Below are positions 9,913 through 21,255 of a DNA stretch of 64,000 nt, piece by piece. Numbering within the stretch: the stretch's first letter is position 1; each line of letters starts with the position of its first letter. The stretch is from Acidihalobacter sp. (GTDB taxonomy: Bacteria > Pseudomonadota > Gammaproteobacteria > DSM-5130 > Acidihalobacteraceae), in NCBI GenBank assembly GCA_027013225.1, contig JALUXU010000058.1, forward strand, positions 62,001-126,000, given 5' to 3'. Under the pieces are notes generated by a model, which was not told the DNA's origin, did not search any database, and saw nothing but the letters and a program-made list of their open reading frames with translations. A program made the translations under genes and the position numbers.

Positions 9913-11529
9913 ATGCAAGCTGATCTCAAACCCATCGAATTCAATGCCATCCGTAAATTTCTGGAGCGCCTGGCGTTTACCCCTTATGGCGCGGATGCGG
10001 CGCGCGCGCTTGAACCTGCACCCAGTTTGGAGGTGGCGCGGCAGATGCAAGCCGCAGTCAGTGCGGCACGCCGTTTCCACGACAGCGGTCAACGACTGGA
10101 CATAGGCGCTTTGCCCGATGTTCGTCCGGCTTTGCGTCAGTCGGCTTCGGTGGGTGCCTCGCTCTCAGGGCAGGCGCTTTTCAACCTGCAACAGGTCATG
10201 CAGGCCTGCGCGCGCTTGTATGAGCTGTTGCAGACGTACACTGAAATCTATCCCGGATCACTGCAAGACCTGTTGCCGCCGCCTGCGGTGGTTGAGCGTT
10301 TGTCACGCACCCTCGTCGGCGCAGGCAGCTTGCGCGACGATGCGACTCCCAAACTGGCTGAATTGTTCGCTGAACGCAGCAAATTGCGAGCCGAAGCAGA
10401 ACGTGTCGTCTTGCAACGCATGGAGCGCTTTGATCTGCGCGGCTTGATCAAGGATGAAAAAAAGGTCGCCTGGCACCATGAACGCGCCGTACTAACAATC
10501 CCGGCGAAGGAAAGCGATCGAGTCAAGGGGGTGCGGCGGGATACGCGCCTGGGGGGGCGGGATGTGCTGGTCGAACCCATGGAGGCCGTACAGGTGAACA
10601 ACCGCCTGGAAGCACTCAATGGACAAATCGGCACTGAACAGCAGCGCCTGTTTAGAAGTATTACGGCATTGGTGCGCGAGCATCTGGACGCCTTGCAAAA
10701 AATGATTTCTGCACTTACCTGGATCGATCTTGCGCTGGCCGCAGGGCGGCTCAGTCAGGCGATGAATGCACACGCGCCGCGCCTTGTAGAAACGCCCGAA
10801 CTCGTGTTGCACGAAGCCTATCACCCTCTGCTGTTGATTCAGTTCGCCGAAGGCAAGGGGCCACAACCGGTGCCTTTGACGCTCGCTTTGGACAAACAAG
10901 ACCGACTGTTGGTGATTACCGGCCCTAACACTGGCGGCAAAACGGTCGCGCTGAAGACTTTGGGATTGCTTACGACGATGGCGCACTGTGGGCTTCATAT
11001 CCCTGCAGAACGGGATTGCACCATTGGAGCGTACCGCCGGGTGATCGTCGATGTGGGTGACCATCAAAGCCTTTATCATCAACTATCGACCTTCGCCGGC
11101 CATGTCGAAGTATTGAAACGGGTTCTCGAGATGGCCGATGGAGAAACGCTGGTATTATTGGATGAATTGGGTACCGGCACCGATCCGGAAGAGGGCGCGG
11201 CGCTGGCCATGGCCGTACTCGATGAGCTCCTGGGACGAGGCGCGCAGGGTGTGGTTAATACCCATTTGGCGCCTCTTAAGGAATACGCATCCGGTCATCC
11301 GGGGGTGAGAAACGCCTCCATGCGTTTCGATCCAACCACTTTGCGCCCTACCTATGAACTATGCGTCGGAAGGCCGGGCGAATCGCTTGGATTGATCATT
11401 GCAGAGCAGAATGGTCTCCCTGAGACCCTGGTGAAACGGGCTCGGGAACATCTTCTGGCTATCAAGGGTCAAGAAGCGAAGCCATCCTTGCCGGAACATG
11501 AGCGCATGCACTCGCCGCGGTGGCGTTAA
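9913..11529 (+). CDS. MutS2-like ATPase without Smr domain
   Basis: ITGPNTGGKTVALKTLGLL, VLLDELGTGTDPEEGAALA; 538 aa, ends after the MutS domain V region. Confidence 0.85.
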   Translation: MQADLKPIEFNAIRKFLERLAFTPYGADAARALEPAPSLEVARQMQAAVSAARRFHDSGQRLDIGALPDVRPALRQSASVGASLSGQALFNLQQVMQACARLYELLQTYTEIYPGSLQDLLPPPAVVERLSRTLVGAGSLRDDATPKLAELFAERSKLRAEAERVVLQRMERFDLRGLIKDEKKVAWHHERAVLTIPAKESDRVKGVRRDTRLGGRDVLVEPMEAVQVNNRLEALNGQIGTEQQRLFRSITALVREHLDALQKMISALTWIDLALAAGRLSQAMNAHAPRLVETPELVLHEAYHPLLLIQFAEGKGPQPVPLTLALDKQDRLLVITGPNTGGKTVALKTLGLLTTMAHCGLHIPAERDCTIGAYRRVIVDVGDHQSLYHQLSTFAGHVEVLKRVLEMADGETLVLLDELGTGTDPEEGAALAMAVLDELLGRGAQGVVNTHLAPLKEYASGHPGVRNASMRFDPTTLRPTYELCVGRPGESLGLIIAEQNGLPETLVKRAREHLLAIKGQEAKPSLPEHERMHSPRWR

Positions 11530-11663
11530 AACGATGATATTTTCTTGTCAACATATTAGTATTGTATGTTTCACCCCATCAGGGGTGATGAACGGTTCAA
11601 ACATTGATATAAAACCGAGGCGATTACCAAAAATGCCTTGGTCTGCGAGTTGGAGAACACTCT

Positions 11664-13358
11664 GTGGAAATGACCGGCGCGGAAATTTTCGTGCGTTGCC
11701 TGAAAGAAGAGGGCGTGGACATACTCTTCGGTTATCCGGGCGGCGCTGTCCTGCATATCTATGATGCCTTGTATCAGCAAAAAGACGTCAGCCATGTGTT
11801 GGTGCGTCATGAGCAAGGAGCGGTGCATGCTGCCGAAGGGTACGCCAAATCCACAGGACGGGTGGGCGTGGCCCTGGTCACTTCCGGGCCGGGGGCGACC
11901 AATGCGGTGACAGGGATCGCGGACGCGTATATGGATTCGGTTCCTATGGTGGTGTTCACCGGGCAGGTGCCTACCAGCCTGATAGGCAATGATGCTTTTC
12001 AGGAAACCGATTCTATCGGCATCACCCGGCCAATCGTAAAACACAATTTTCTCGTCAAGGATGTGGCCGATTTGGCTGCGACCATCAAAAAAGCCTTCTA
12101 TATTGCCTCGACGGGACGTCCGGGGCCGGTGGTGGTTGACTTGCCCAAGGACGTAACCGCGGCCAGAGGGCCGTTCAAATACCCCAAATCCGTACACTTG
12201 CGTTCTTACAAGCCGACGGTAAAAGGTCATCCTGGCCAGATCAAACGCGCTTTCGATCTGATCATCAAGGCGGAAAGACCCATTATCTACGCGGGTGGTG
12301 GCGTCATACTCGGTAAGGCAGCCGATGAGTTGACCCGGTTTGCTAAAACATTGGGTTATCCTGTGACCAACACCCTGATGGGATTGGGTGGTTTCCCAGG
12401 CAGCGATTCTCAATTCCTGGGGATGCTCGGCATGCACGGCACCTACGAGGCCAATATGGCGATGCATCATGCCGATGTGGTCATCGCAGTAGGCGCGCGT
12501 TTCGATGATCGGGTGACCGGCAATGTCGAAAAATTCTGTCCCCATGCAAAAATTGTCCACATGGACGTTGACCCCGCCTCGATTTCAAAAACCGTCAAGG
12601 TCGATGTGCCCATCGTGGGCGAGGTGAAGGAGATTCTTAAAGATCTGCTCGTCTTGCTGCATGACTCGGGGAAAAAACCCAATGCCTCGGCGTTGCAGAA
12701 CTGGTGGAAGCAGATCGAGGAATGGCGCGCTCTGGAATGCCTCAAGTATGACCGTGACAGCGAGTTGATCAAACCTCAATTTGTGATCGAACGCCTGCAT
12801 GCCCTCACCGGCGGCGACGCCTATGTCACCTCGGATGTCGGTCAGCATCAGATGTGGACTGCGCAATATTACAAGTTCGACAAGCCGAACCGCTGGATCA
12901 ACTCAGGAGGGCTGGGCACGATGGGGGTGGGATTGCCCTATGCCATGGGCGTGCAAATGGCTCATCCCGACGAGACGGTGATCTGCGTGACGGGCGAGGG
13001 CAGTATCCAGATGTGCATTCAGGAGCTTTCCACCTGTCTGCAATACGGGCTTCCGCTCAAGGTCGTGCTGCTCAACAATCGTTATCTCGGCATGGTGCGC
13101 CAATGGCAAGAGTTTTTCTACCAGGGACGTTACGCCATGTCATACATGGACGCTCTTCCGGATTTCGTCAAATTGGCCGAAGCCTACGGCCACATCGGCA
13201 TGCGCATCCAGCATCCCCAGGATGTGGACGGCGCGCTCAAGGAGGCATTATCGATGAACGACCGGCTGGTATTCATGGATTTCATCACCGACGAGCGTGA
13301 AAATGTCTATCCGATGATTCCGGCAGGTGCCGGTCAGAACGAAATGATCCTGATCTGA
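11664..13358 (+). CDS. ilvI: acetolactate synthase large subunit
   Basis: ThDP enzyme motifs [43 protein letters not shown] start. Confidence 0.95.
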   Translation: MEMTGAEIFVRCLKEEGVDILFGYPGGAVLHIYDALYQQKDVSHVLVRHEQGAVHAAEGYAKSTGRVGVALVTSGPGATNAVTGIADAYMDSVPMVVFTGQVPTSLIGNDAFQETDSIGITRPIVKHNFLVKDVADLAATIKKAFYIASTGRPGPVVVDLPKDVTAARGPFKYPKSVHLRSYKPTVKGHPGQIKRAFDLIIKAERPIIYAGGGVILGKAADELTRFAKTLGYPVTNTLMGLGGFPGSDSQFLGMLGMHGTYEANMAMHHADVVIAVGARFDDRVTGNVEKFCPHAKIVHMDVDPASISKTVKVDVPIVGEVKEILKDLLVLLHDSGKKPNASALQNWWKQIEEWRALECLKYDRDSELIKPQFVIERLHALTGGDAYVTSDVGQHQMWTAQYYKFDKPNRWINSGGLGTMGVGLPYAMGVQMAHPDETVICVTGEGSIQMCIQELSTCLQYGLPLKVVLLNNRYLGMVRQWQEFFYQGRYAMSYMDALPDFVKLAEAYGHIGMRIQHPQDVDGALKEALSMNDRLVFMDFITDERENVYPMIPAGAGQNEMILI

Positions 13359-13371
13359 GGAGTTGTCATCC

Positions 13372-14923
<1,552 letters not shown>

Positions 14924-14977
14924 CCCACGAGCAGCGAGGCGGCCCCTACGGGTGACGCCGCCTCCTTGAGGTAGTTC

Positions 14978-15574
14978 ATGCCTTTTGCACGTGAAGGCCA
15001 CTGGGTACTGGCTGGACTCTTGGCTCTGGCGTTGGGAATCGGGGCCTTCGTGTCTTGGCTTGTCAGCATTCCGGTTTGGATTGCCTTGTTGCTGGCGGCG
15101 TTCGTTTTCCGCCAGCCACCGCGGTCGGTGGAAGCCGCGCCTCTCGATATTCTCAGCCCGATCGATGGGCGGATTCACAGTGTGGCTGAAGCAAACGATC
15201 CTATACGCGGACGCACGAGCAGGCGCATCACCTTGCGACAAAACCCATTCGGTCCCTATATTGTCTATGCGCCCGTAGAAGGCCGGCTGGAAGATGTCGC
15301 AGGCACTTGGTCCGTTGCCTTGCTGATACAGACTGATGAGGGCGATGAGGTGGTGATGGAATTCGTTCGCAGCCGTTCACTGCGATATCTGCATTGTCAT
15401 GTGTCCGCCGGCGAACGGTTGCGACAGGGCGGCATCTGTGGATTCGGCGGATTTGGCCGTACCTTGCACCTATACATTCCCCTATCCAGCCGCATTGAGG
15501 GGGTTGTCGCGGGAAAAGTGCGTGCCGGCCAGACACTCGCCCGTCTGGCACCTCATGAGGTGGGAATCCAATGA
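14978..15574 (+). CDS. phosphatidylserine decarboxylase-like protein, catalytic residues not conserved
   Basis: PSD-family alignment SPIDGRI, APVEG, CGFGGFGRTLHLYIP; canonical FGS replaced by FGR (see findings). Sits between ilvC and pssA. Confidence 0.8.
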   Translation: MPFAREGHWVLAGLLALALGIGAFVSWLVSIPVWIALLLAAFVFRQPPRSVEAAPLDILSPIDGRIHSVAEANDPIRGRTSRRITLRQNPFGPYIVYAPVEGRLEDVAGTWSVALLIQTDEGDEVVMEFVRSRSLRYLHCHVSAGERLRQGGICGFGGFGRTLHLYIPLSSRIEGVVAGKVRAGQTLARLAPHEVGIQ

Positions 15575-16380
15575 ATGGGTCTCGTGATCCCGGCCGCAGC
15601 TTACGGCATAGACGCGGCATCTATCTGTTGCCGAATCTGTTTACCACCGGTGCCTTGTTTGCCGGCTTTTATGCCATCGTCACAGCGATGGATGGGCATT
15701 TCGTAGCCGCTGCCATCGCCGTCTTTGTGGCTATGGTCTTGGATGGAATTGATGGGCGGGTGGCTCGCATGACCCAGACGCAAAGCGCCTTTGGGGCGGA
15801 ATACGACAGCCTTTCGGACATGGTGTCGTTCGGGCTGGCTCCTGCGCTCGTGATGTATCAGTGGTCATTGATACATCTGCATGATTTCGGCTGGTTCGGT
15901 GTCAAAGTAAGCTGGCTGGTGGCTTTTTTCTATGCGGCGGCGGCGGCCTTGCGATTGGCGCGTTTCAATACTCGCATCGCGGTGGCCGACAAGCGCTTTT
16001 TTCAGGGGCTGCCTAGTCCTACGGCGGCGGCGGTGATGATGGGTACGGTATGGGTGGCAGAGCAGTTTCGGATTTCAGGTGAAAGCCTGATGTTGCCAGC
16101 CATTGCCATCACTCTGCTGACCGGGGGCTTGATGGTCAGCAACCTGAGCTATTACAGTTTCAAGGACATCGATCTACGCAAGCGCGTGCCTTTCATGGCC
16201 GTATTGAGCGTGCTCGGCGTATTTGTCCTGATCGCGTTGTGGCCATCCATCGTGCTCTATGCTTTATTCATGGCCTACACCTTGTCGGGGCTGCTTTTGA
16301 GTGTGTGGCGGCATTGGCGCAAACGCCGCAGGCGAGCCGCCGAAGACAGCCCATCCGAGGATTCGCATCCACACAGTTGA
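15571..16380 (+). CDS. pssA: CDP-diacylglycerol--serine O-phosphatidyltransferase
   Basis: CDP-alcohol phosphotransferase motif [26 protein letters not shown]. Confidence 0.92.
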   Translation: MNGSRDPGRSLRHRRGIYLLPNLFTTGALFAGFYAIVTAMDGHFVAAAIAVFVAMVLDGIDGRVARMTQTQSAFGAEYDSLSDMVSFGLAPALVMYQWSLIHLHDFGWFGVKVSWLVAFFYAAAAALRLARFNTRIAVADKRFFQGLPSPTAAAVMMGTVWVAEQFRISGESLMLPAIAITLLTGGLMVSNLSYYSFKDIDLRKRVPFMAVLSVLGVFVLIALWPSIVLYALFMAYTLSGLLLSVWRHWRKRRRRAAEDSPSEDSHPHS

Positions 16381-16393
16381 CCCTGGAGATCCA

Positions 16394-17938
16394 ATGAGTT
16401 CGCATTCGCTAATTATATTCGACACCACCTTGCGTGATGGGGAACAAAGCCCCGGCGCATCCATGACCCGAGATGAGAAGGTACGCATCGCGAAAGTGCT
16501 CGAGAGGATGCGCGTTGATGTTATCGAGGCAGGTTTCCCTATCGCCAGCCCTGACGATTTCGAGGCGGTGCGCGCCGTGGCTGTTACCGTCGAAGATAGC
16601 CGCGTTTGTGGGCTGGCCCGGGCGCTCGAGAAGGACATCGAACGGGCCGGAGAAGCGCTCAAGGAAGCCGTAGCTCCCCGCATCCACACCTTTATCGCCA
16701 CCTCGCCGATTCACATGCAGCGCAAGTTGCGTATGCAGCCCGAACAAGTCATCGAACAGGCGGTCAAGGCGGTCAAATGGGCACGCAATCGTGTCGATGA
16801 TGTCGAGTTTTCAGCAGAGGATGCGGGGCGCTCCGATCCTGATTTTCTCTGCCGCATCATCGAAGCGGCGATCGACGCCGGCGCCTCCACCATCAATATT
16901 CCGGATACGGTTGGATATAATCTGCCCGAGCAATTCGGCCACCTCATAGCCACTTTGATCGAGCGCGTAACGAATGCCGATAAAGCGGTATTTTCCGTGC
17001 ACTGTCACAATGATCTTGGTCTGGCAGTGGCCAATTCACTGTCGGCGGTGCGGCAGGGTGCCCGTCAGGTCGAATGCACGATCAATGGCTTGGGCGAGCG
17101 GGCTGGCAATGCCGCGCTGGAAGAAGTGGTAATGGCCGTAAGAACGCGTCAGGACGTGTTCGATTGCGATACGCGTATCGATACCACTCAGATCGTGCCG
17201 GCCTCGCGGCTCGTATCTACCATCACAGGGTTTCCGGTGCAGCCCAACAAGGCTATTGTTGGAGCCAATGCTTTTGCCCATGAATCCGGTATCCATCAGG
17301 ACGGGGTGCTCAAATCACGCGAAACCTACGAAATCATGCGCGCGGAGGATGTCGGCTGGAGCGCCAACCGCATTGTCCTTGGCAAACACTCGGGACGCAA
17401 CGCATTCAGAACCCGGCTCAAAGAGCTGGGCATCGAGTTCGATTCAGAGGAAGAACTCAACGCCGCTTTTGCCCGCTTCAAGGAACTGGCGGACAAGAAA
17501 CACGAGATCTTCGACGAGGATCTACAGGCGCTGGTTTCAGAGACTGAAGCGGCAAACCGCGAGCGGCATGCGCTCGTTTCCATGCGTGTCTGTTCTGAAA
17601 CGGGAGAAACGCCACTGGCCCGCGTTACCCTCTCGATCGATGGCGCCGAACGGCAAGCAGAAGCCACTGGCGGCGGGCCGGTGGATGCCACCTTTCGTGC
17701 CATTGAGGCGATCGTCGAGAGCGGAGCCCGACTCAAGCTGTATTCGGTCAATGCGATAACCAGTGGTACGGACGCGCAGGGCGAAGTTACCGTAAGGCTG
17801 GAGAAAGCAGGACGCATCGTCAATGGTCAGGGCGCTGATACGGATATCGTCATCGCCTCGGCGCGGGCTTATCTGAATGCGCTGGACAAGCTCATGCTCG
17901 AAGCCGGACGAGCACATCCGCAGTTCAGCCACGTCTGA
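16394..17938 (+). CDS. leuA: 2-isopropylmalate synthase
   Basis: [40 protein letters not shown]. Confidence 0.97.
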   Translation: MSSHSLIIFDTTLRDGEQSPGASMTRDEKVRIAKVLERMRVDVIEAGFPIASPDDFEAVRAVAVTVEDSRVCGLARALEKDIERAGEALKEAVAPRIHTFIATSPIHMQRKLRMQPEQVIEQAVKAVKWARNRVDDVEFSAEDAGRSDPDFLCRIIEAAIDAGASTINIPDTVGYNLPEQFGHLIATLIERVTNADKAVFSVHCHNDLGLAVANSLSAVRQGARQVECTINGLGERAGNAALEEVVMAVRTRQDVFDCDTRIDTTQIVPASRLVSTITGFPVQPNKAIVGANAFAHESGIHQDGVLKSRETYEIMRAEDVGWSANRIVLGKHSGRNAFRTRLKELGIEFDSEEELNAAFARFKELADKKHEIFDEDLQALVSETEAANRERHALVSMRVCSETGETPLARVTLSIDGAERQAEATGGGPVDATFRAIEAIVESGARLKLYSVNAITSGTDAQGEVTVRLEKAGRIVNGQGADTDIVIASARAYLNALDKLMLEAGRAHPQFSHV

Positions 17939-18096
17939 CAGGGATTGAAAGTGGAGCTCAGGGAAGCGGCGAGGCATCAGAAAATTCATGTCGGCCACTT
18001 TTTCCTCTATCTCGTTCGCCTGAAGATCAACTCCAACGCTCATTGGCTGCCTTGTAGAGGCTACAATCGATTCATAAGTTCCCCGGCTTTTTTTGC

Positions 18097-18822
18097 GTGA
18101 ACCGAAGAAAATCACATTATCTCGATGCCATGGGGATTCAGCGTTGGGAATTGCGTCCAGAATGGCGCGTTTCAAACCAAATGAGCATTGCACCGGTTGA
18201 AACCGTCAATAAGACGATTTCCGATGACAATCAGGCCGCCTGCACGCCCGGGTCGATCGCCACACTGGGTTGGACAGCCCTTGAACAATGCGTCGTTGCC
18301 TGCCAACGGTGTGATCTTCATCTGGGAAGAACGCACACTGTATTCGGCTCAGGTTCCCACTCGGCAGAATGGATGATTATCGGCGAGGGGCCTGGCGCGG
18401 AAGAGGACCGCCAAGGTGTTCCCTTCGTAGGAAGAGCAGGTAAATTGCTCGATAACATGATTTATGCGATCGGTCTTCGACGCCAAGAGGTTTATATAGC
18501 CAATGCCGTCAAATGCCGCCCACCTGAAAACCGCGACCCTAAACCGGAGGAACTTGCCACTTGCCTGCCCTATCTGGAACGTCAGATTGAACTACTCAAT
18601 CCGCGAATTTTGCTCGTATTGGGACGCGTAGCTGCGCAAAGCCTGTTGCAAACGAAATTGCCGCTGGCTAAATTGCGCGGCAAGGTGCATCACTATGCTT
18701 CCAGACGCATTCCGCTCGTGGTCACCTACCATCCCGCTTATTTGCTGCGCAGTCCGACACAGAAACGGATCGCTTGGAAAGATCTGCGATTGGCCAAAGA
18801 ATTGTTGGAGAGAGGGGGGTGA
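18097..18822 (+). CDS. family 4-type uracil-DNA glycosylase
   Basis: CQRCDLHLGRTHTVFGSG, IIGEGPGAEEDRQGVPFVGRAGKLLD, VVTYHPAYLLRSP; start could be later (ATG 18181). Confidence 0.88.
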   Translation: MNRRKSHYLDAMGIQRWELRPEWRVSNQMSIAPVETVNKTISDDNQAACTPGSIATLGWTALEQCVVACQRCDLHLGRTHTVFGSGSHSAEWMIIGEGPGAEEDRQGVPFVGRAGKLLDNMIYAIGLRRQEVYIANAVKCRPPENRDPKPEELATCLPYLERQIELLNPRILLVLGRVAAQSLLQTKLPLAKLRGKVHHYASRRIPLVVTYHPAYLLRSPTQKRIAWKDLRLAKELLERGG

Positions 18823-19286
18823 GCGTGCATATCCGGCGCAAAGAACGGCTCATTCGGCCTTTGCAGGTGTCCGATCTGCCATTGCTCATGGCGATCGAAG
18901 TGCGTGCTTATACCCATCCTTGGACCGAAGGGATTTTTCGCGACTGCCTACGCACGGGATACATTTGCTGGGCGTTGACGGTAGATGAAATCTTTACCGG
19001 CTATGCCGTCACCTCTGTGGCTGTTGGCGAATGTCATTTGCTCAACTTGACTATCGACCCTGCCGCCCAAGGGCAGGGACTTGGCCGCTATCTTTTGCGC
19101 CAAGTGTTACAACGCGCCATTGAGTCTGGCGCTGATATTGCCTTTCTGGAAGTGCGGCCATCCAATCTGACCGCAAGACATCTTTACGAAAGCGAAGGTT
19201 TCAATGAGATTGGAAGGCGAAAGAATTATTATCCTTCTGGCAAGAGGCAGCGTGAAGATGCTTTGCTCATGGCCAAAAAACTTTAG
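18819..19286 (+). CDS. rimI: ribosomal-protein-alanine N-acetyltransferase
   Basis: GNAT fold, NLTIDPAAQGQGLGRYLLRQVL, FLEVRPSNLTARHLYESEGF; GTG start overlapping UDG stop. Confidence 0.88.
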   Translation: MSVHIRRKERLIRPLQVSDLPLLMAIEVRAYTHPWTEGIFRDCLRTGYICWALTVDEIFTGYAVTSVAVGECHLLNLTIDPAAQGQGLGRYLLRQVLQRAIESGADIAFLEVRPSNLTARHLYESEGFNEIGRRKNYYPSGKRQREDALLMAKKL

Positions 19287-19406
19287 TCAGTATTTCTTTT
19301 ATAGCGGAGGTCAATATTTTCATTGACGGGTATTCATCGCTTGGGTATTATCCCCGATCTGTGCGGTGCCGCCCGAAATCAATCGGTAGCCGGTGCAACA
19401 GGCCGC

Positions 19407-19483
19407 CGGGGTATAGCGCAGCCTGGTAGCGCGCCTGCTTTGGGAGCAGGATGTCGGGGGTTCAAATCCCTCTACCCCGACCA
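19407..19483 (+). tRNA. tRNA-Pro (anticodon TGG)
   Basis: 77-nt cloverleaf incl. CCA; anticodon loop tttggga. Confidence 0.95.
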
Positions 19484-19505
19484 AATACTCCTGCAGGAAG
19501 ACGAA

Positions 19506-19582
19506 GCGCCCGTAGCTCAGCTGGATAGAGCATTCGCCTTCTAAGCGAACGGTCGCAGGTTCGAGTCCTGCCGGGCGCGCCA
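19506..19582 (+). tRNA. tRNA-Arg (anticodon TCT)
   Basis: 77-nt cloverleaf incl. CCA; loop cttctaa. Confidence 0.95.
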
Positions 19583-19613
19583 CATGATTAACCCTCGAAA
19601 GAGGATGACTATG

Positions 19614-19689
19614 GTGGGCGTAGCTCAGTTGGTAGAGCCCTGGATTGTGATTCCAGTCGTCGTGGGTTCGAGTCCCATCGCCCACCCCA
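19614..19689 (+). tRNA. tRNA-His (anticodon GTG)
   Basis: 76-nt cloverleaf incl. CCA, G at -1 (19613) opposite C73; loop ttgtgat. Confidence 0.95.
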
Positions 19690-19705
19690 TATAATCCGCA
19701 GTTGC

Positions 19706-19781
<76 letters not shown>

Positions 19782-19954
19782 AACCTTTCTTTCATTCTTG
19801 TTAAACCAGCATCATGCCATTGATCTCATCTCCCGCATTCAAGAGTGGATGCGGATTTGTTTTCAGGCGATGGGAATAAATCACATCTGCAGTGTTATCA
19901 GCTCTGTTGAATCGTTTGGAGGATTTGGTATTCCATAGGGTCTGTTTAGGGGGG

Positions 19955-19983
19955 TTGACGTAATTTTGTTACATCATTAGAGT
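19955..19983 (+). promoter_or_regulatory. sigma70-type promoter upstream of tRNA-Ala/tRNA-Glu
   Basis: TTGACG - 17 bp - TAGAGT about 20 bp upstream of tRNA-Ala. Confidence 0.45.
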
Positions 19984-20002
19984 ACGCACTTTCCCATTTA
20001 AT

Positions 20003-20078
20003 GGGGCTATAGCTCAGCTGGGAGAGCGCCTGCATGGCATGCAGGAGGTCGGCGGTTCGATCCCGCCTAGCTCCACCA
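20003..20078 (+). tRNA. tRNA-Ala (anticodon GGC)
   Basis: 76-nt cloverleaf incl. CCA; loop atggcat. Confidence 0.95.
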
Positions 20079-20139
20079 ATTTCAATCCGATATTCAAAGT
20101 GATCGCATGTATCGCGAGCACGGAAACCTTGTTAAAGAC

Positions 20140-20215
20140 GTCCCCATCGTCTAGAGGCCCAGGACACCGCCCTTTCACGGCGGTAACAGGGGTTCGAATC
20201 CCCTTGGGGACGCCA
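20140..20215 (+). tRNA. tRNA-Glu (anticodon TTC)
   Basis: 76-nt cloverleaf incl. CCA; loop ctttcac. Confidence 0.95.
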
Positions 20216-20268
20216 TTTATAAAATTCATTAGCGAAGGCGAGTACGTTTCGCGATGGATGTATTAGAA

Positions 20269-20304
20269 GCAAAAGAGCGGATCGCTTGCGATCCGCTCTT
20301 TTGC
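20269..20304. terminator. strong hairpin terminator after tRNA-Glu
   Basis: gcaaaagagcggatcg-cttg-cgatccgctcttttgc; A/T-flanked perfect inverted repeat. Confidence 0.85.
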
Positions 20305-20487
20305 TTTGGTTAGGTGGTTCTCTTGATGAAATCAACGCGAGAGTGTAAATAGTTTCTGATGATATTCGAATCTTTAATTTCTGAGAAAAGGATGGTTGTA
20401 GAAAACTATCAGAAGGGGTGTCCGCTTTTATCGGTTCTGATTTCATGATCATCCATTGAATAGGCCATTTATTAAGATTTCTTACAA

Positions 20488-20573
20488 GCCCGGGTGGCGA
20501 AACAGGTAGACGCAAGGGACTTAAAATCCCTCGGCTTTGGGCCGTGCCGGTTCGAGTCCGGCCCCGGGCACCA
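20488..20573 (+). tRNA. tRNA-Leu (anticodon TAA)
   Basis: 86-nt class II cloverleaf incl. CCA; loop cttaaaa. Confidence 0.95.
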
Positions 20574-21035
20574 ATAAAATCAATAAGTTGCATCGTTACT
20601 CGAAGTACGTGTTTCCTGTTTGGGACACTGTATTTTCCCAGGTTCCCAAATAGCGCCAGCCTCGCCGAACGTGACCGTCGCCCACATCCATATGCATCGG
20701 TGGCTATTTTTTCGATCATGTCTTGAGGTATTGGTGTGGTCGGCCCCTTGCGACTCAAGCTACTCAAGATCGGCGCGGTCGTTCTACGCAATACGCGGCG
20801 GATCCGCTTGCTCCCGTCGAGTACCTGTTTCTATCAGACTCTCTTATAGGCGGTCACCAAGCGACGGGTCTCGGGATAGTCCTTGATAACTGAAACCCTA
20901 AGCCTTTTTAATTGCTTCTCCAGGCGCCGGTGGGGCGAACGACCCCCTTTCAAGGCGCGAATCCCCTGTAAACAATCTGCATGCGGTCCACCATAAAGTG
21001 ATCAAAATCTCTTTACGCCAAAAAAAGATCATTTA

Positions 21036-21077
21036 TTGATCTGGATCAATAACCATTTCGCTTTATAAGCCTATAAT
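21036..21077 (+). promoter_or_regulatory. FNR/ANR-type box plus -10 element of the Mo-oxidoreductase operon
   Basis: Perfect TTGAT-ctgg-ATCAA at 21036-21049 and TATAAT at 21072-21077; a +1 near 21084 would place the box centre at -41.5. Confidence 0.75.
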
Positions 21078-21255
21078 TGATAATTAACATCATGCCTCTT
21101 TAGGAGATGCATGTACTTGATGCAAGCAAAACTCAGCCATCAAGCATGAAACCGAATGGATTTCCCATGATGGCTGGGTTTCATTTATTCATAACGAAGA
21201 ATGATTGGATTTGTAGTTTCGATCATTTGATGCAGACATGCGAGGTAATGGATCG

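Noticed and set aside
11571-11588. Hairpin tcacccc-atca-ggggtga upstream of ilvI as an attenuator
   Set aside because: No leader peptide rich in Ile/Val/Leu codons and no T-tract; not enough evidence for attenuation.
19320-19685. 121-aa minus-strand ORF across tRNA-Pro/Arg/His
   Set aside because: tRNA antisense artefact (GDGTRTHDDWNHNPGLYQLSY, VEGFEPPTSCSQSRRATRLRYTP).
20132-20791. 219-aa minus-strand ORF across tRNA-Glu and tRNA-Leu
   Set aside because: Spans two tRNA genes and a terminator; translation of tRNA antisense sequence (GARGRTRTGT, PQGDSNPCYRRERA) is a classic annotation artefact.
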